Shown in pieces: positions 8,028-9,239 of a DNA stretch of 9,239 nucleotides; within the stretch, counting starts at the first letter, position 1; each line of letters begins with the position of its first letter. This stretch comes from Alphaproteobacteria bacterium (lineage in GTDB: Bacteria > Pseudomonadota > Alphaproteobacteria > Acetobacterales > Acetobacteraceae), in contig JAAFHD010000118.1 of NCBI GenBank assembly GCA_013298245.1, positions 1 through 9,239 on the forward strand, read 5' to 3'. The notes below the pieces were generated by a model. It worked only from the letters and a program-made list of their open reading frames with translations, did not search any database and was not told the DNA's origin. Made by a program: the position numbers and the translations under genes.

Positions 8028-8221
8028 GGGGATTGGTCTCCGGTTGCTGCGGCGGGTGTTTCCGCCGCTACCGGGACAGGCCCGGAAGCCGGGCGTGTGA
8101 TGACACATGCTTGTTTTTGCTCGGAAGTCCAGCCGAATTGGAAAAAAGCGTGCAAAATGGCCGAGTGGGGCAACGACCCCAGTATATAGACCTGTATTCA
8201 ACATCGCAGGATTGGTAGCCC
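8028..8221. other. Divergent intergenic region with leader hairpins
   Basis: This 194-base gap separates the DUF3489 unit (-) from the ParB-like gene (+) and must hold promoters for both. It is AT-rich from about 8103 to 8205. A TATATA stretch is at 8183-8188 and TATACT is on the - strand at 8186-8181, but neither has a good -35 element at the right distance, so no promoter is called. A small hairpin, TGGGG/CCCCA around CAACGA (8166-8181), sits between and could be an operator. Confidence 0.5.
8049..8094 (-). promoter_or_regulatory. Two GC-rich hairpins in the DUF3489 leader
   Basis: GCGGCGG/CCGCCGC around GTGTTT (8049-8068) and GCCCGG/CCGGGC around AAG (8080-8094) are perfect stems within 70 bases upstream of the DUF3489 start. 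If transcription starts further upstream, both would form in the RNA leader. The nearer one lies just outside the GGAG ribosome site (8041-8038). They could act as attenuators or binding sites; high GC makes chance stems possible. Confidence 0.4.
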
Positions 8222-8676
8222 GTGTCTCGAAAGCTCGCGATCATCTACCGGCCGCCTGGCAGCCTGACGCCCGATCCGCGCAATGCGCGGACGTATTCCA
8301 AGCGGCAGATCGATCAGATCAAGGCATCGATCGAGGCTTTCGGTTTCACCAATCCGATCCTCGCCGGCCCCGACTGGCAGGTCATTGCTGGCCATGGCCG
8401 GTTGCTGGCGGCGCGCGCGCTCGGGCTGGCAGAGGTGCCCTTCATCGTCCTGGAGGACTGAGCGACGCGCAACGTCGGGCCTTGCTGATCGCCGACAACA
8501 AGATCGCGCTCAATGCCGGCTGGGATTTGAAAATCCTGCGGACCGAGCTCGGCGTGCTGGCGAGCCTTGATGTCGATATCGACCCCCCCTTGACCGGCGA
8601 GATTGACGTGATCCTCAAGGGTAGCGATGATCCCGACGACGACGTCATCCCGGCGGTGCCGGTCGAGCCGCGCGCG
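8222..8676 (+). pseudogene. ParB-like nuclease-domain gene, frameshifted and truncated
   Basis: The first 79 residues, from GTG 8222 (AGGA 10 bases upstream), form a ParB/Srx-like domain: LAIIYRPPGSLTPDPRNARTYS, ASIEAFGFTNPIL, and VIAGHGRLLAARALG with the GHGR motif at 57-60. The frame stops at 8459-8461, but the family sequence continues at once in the frame one base back: GLSDAQRRALLIADNKIALNAGWD, then ILKGSDDPDDDVIPAVPVEPR. One missing base near 8450-8458 explains this; restoring it gives LDGLSDAQ. In related proteins this domain is followed by a DNA methyltransferase domain (from memory), but here similarity ends near 8676 and no methylase motif follows. It is therefore broken twice, unless the shift is a sequencing error. 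No slippery heptamer is present to suggest programmed frameshifting. Confidence 0.75.
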
Positions 8677-8689
8677 CCCCTCGGCCAGG

Positions 8690-8833
8690 GTGTTGTTGGA
8701 GCCGTGGTTGGTGGAGGCGGCCATCGCCCGGCTTGGCAATCGGCGGCTGTCACCCGAGGAGCAGAGGACGGTCGTCGATGCGACCAGGATACCGCACAAG
8801 GTCAGGTGGCCGGATTGGTGGAGCGAGAGGTAG
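8690..8833 (+). CDS. Possible small ORF of 47 residues, unrecognised
   Basis: From GTG 8690 the frame reads VLLEPWLVEAAIARLGN, then RRLSPEEQRTVVDAT and ends PDWWSER. Third codon positions are almost all G or C, as in real genes here, and CAGG precedes the start. The beginning of the gene may have been lost at the break near 8676, in which case this is the tail of another gene. I do not recognise the family. A second frame (+1) is also open through here to 8838 as the continuation of the ParB-like remnant, but it shows no family resemblance. Confidence 0.3.
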   Translation: MLLEPWLVEAAIARLGNRRLSPEEQRTVVDATRIPHKVRWPDWWSER

Positions 8834-8835
8834 CG

Positions 8836-8860
8836 TGACCGCGCCGGTATGGCGCGGTCA
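8836..8860. terminator. Strong 10-base-pair hairpin, terminator-like
   Basis: TGACCGCGCC (8836-8845) pairs perfectly with GGCGCGGTCA (8851-8860) around loop GGTAT, and the pairing can extend by a G-U and a C-G. It lies directly after the stop of the small ORF and 40 bases beyond the - strand gene's stop, so it could terminate both converging units. There is no T-run on either side. Confidence 0.45.
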
Positions 8861-8900
8861 TGTCCCATAGGGTGCTTGTCGTAGGGCAGGCGTTGCCGCG

Positions 8901-9236
8901 TCAGGCCCGTCGCCCACCACCGATCATGTTGATCCATGTGCGCGCGAGACTGCCGACGCTGCTGGCGCTGGCTGCCATGGCGGTACCCCCGATGACGGCC
9001 GTGGTGACCCGGTTGGCGACATGCTGCGGCTGGTGCTCTGCGTCTGCGTGTTGGATCGCGGTCTGCACCCAGTCCGGGATGTGGTGTGAGCCATCTGTGT
9101 TGGTCAGCCGCCAGCTGGCCTGGCGATCGAAGCGCCAGGGCGAGCAGCCTGTGGGCCAGTCGATCGGCATGTCGGGCGGGAAGCCCTCTGCGGTGATAGT
9201 CTGGCCTTGCGCGGCGAGCCAGGTGGTGAGCGGCAT
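8901..9236 (-). CDS. Hypothetical protein of 111 residues (may extend beyond the window)
   Basis: I do not recognise this protein. It is tryptophan-rich in the first half (WLAAQG, DWPTG, SPWRFD, SWRLT, DWVQTA), has a polar His/Gln-rich middle (AIQHADAEHQPQHVAN) and a small-residue, weakly hydrophobic end (VIGGTAMAASASSVGSLARTWINMIGG) that could be a membrane-associated helix but is marginal. Third codon positions are strongly G/C, which supports coding. ATG 9236 is 3 bases from the window end and the frame is still open above it, so the true start may lie outside. Its setting in accessory DNA suggests a phage or island protein, but nothing in the sequence shows a function. Confidence 0.6.
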   Translation of the reverse strand: MPLTTWLAAQGQTITAEGFPPDMPIDWPTGCSPWRFDRQASWRLTNTDGSHHIPDWVQTAIQHADAEHQPQHVANRVTTAVIGGTAMAASASSVGSLARTWINMIGGGRRA

Positions 9237-9239
9237 GAA

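Noticed and set aside
8028..8204. Longer N-terminus for DUF3489
   Set aside because: The added residues cross the hairpin leader and AT-rich promoter region; GGAG before ATG 8027 fits better.
8445..8465. Programmed -1 frameshift in the ParB-like gene
   Set aside because: No slippery heptamer is present at the shift and the gene is also truncated, so decay or a sequencing error is more likely.

Overview
The window is GC-rich, tightly packed DNA that looks alphaproteobacterial. The gene set (M32 carboxypeptidase, thrC, glycerophosphodiesterase, MPP-like M16 peptidase, pmbA) and the strong G/C bias at third codon positions would suit Acetobacteraceae/Rhodospirillales. That placement is inference from composition and gene content; no marker gene fixes the genus.

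Left half (1-5105, + strand) is ordinary chromosome. Five genes run in one direction with no room between them: the 3' end of an M32 carboxypeptidase, threonine synthase, a GDPD-family phosphodiesterase, an M16 zinc peptidase and PmbA/TldE. Neighbouring genes are 4 bases apart or overlap by 4 to 8 bases, so they are probably one translationally coupled transcript. It combines threonine synthesis, lipid-headgroup salvage and three peptidase-type functions.

Centre (5106-5657): an intact tRNA-Ser(CGA) gene with encoded CCA, followed by a terminator-like hairpin and about 380 bases without a credible gene. This stretch is unusually rich in short repeats. A TGCAAGC word occurs five times starting inside the tRNA, an AACAGG word occurs four times in both orientations, and there are several hairpins. 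It looks like the end of an integrated element, possibly with recombinase binding sites.

Right half (5658-9239) is accessory DNA. On the - strand, a DUF3489 protein, a DUF2924 protein and a large serine recombinase form a coupled trio read toward the tRNA. Divergent from it is a ParB-like nuclease-domain gene broken by a one-base frameshift and cut off where related proteins continue into a DNA methyltransferase. After that come a possible 47-residue ORF, a strong hairpin and an unrecognised 111-residue protein on the - strand. The likely reading is a tRNA-adjacent genomic island whose far end lies beyond the window. The least understood part is the DUF3489-DUF2924-recombinase module and the repeat-rich DNA in front of it.
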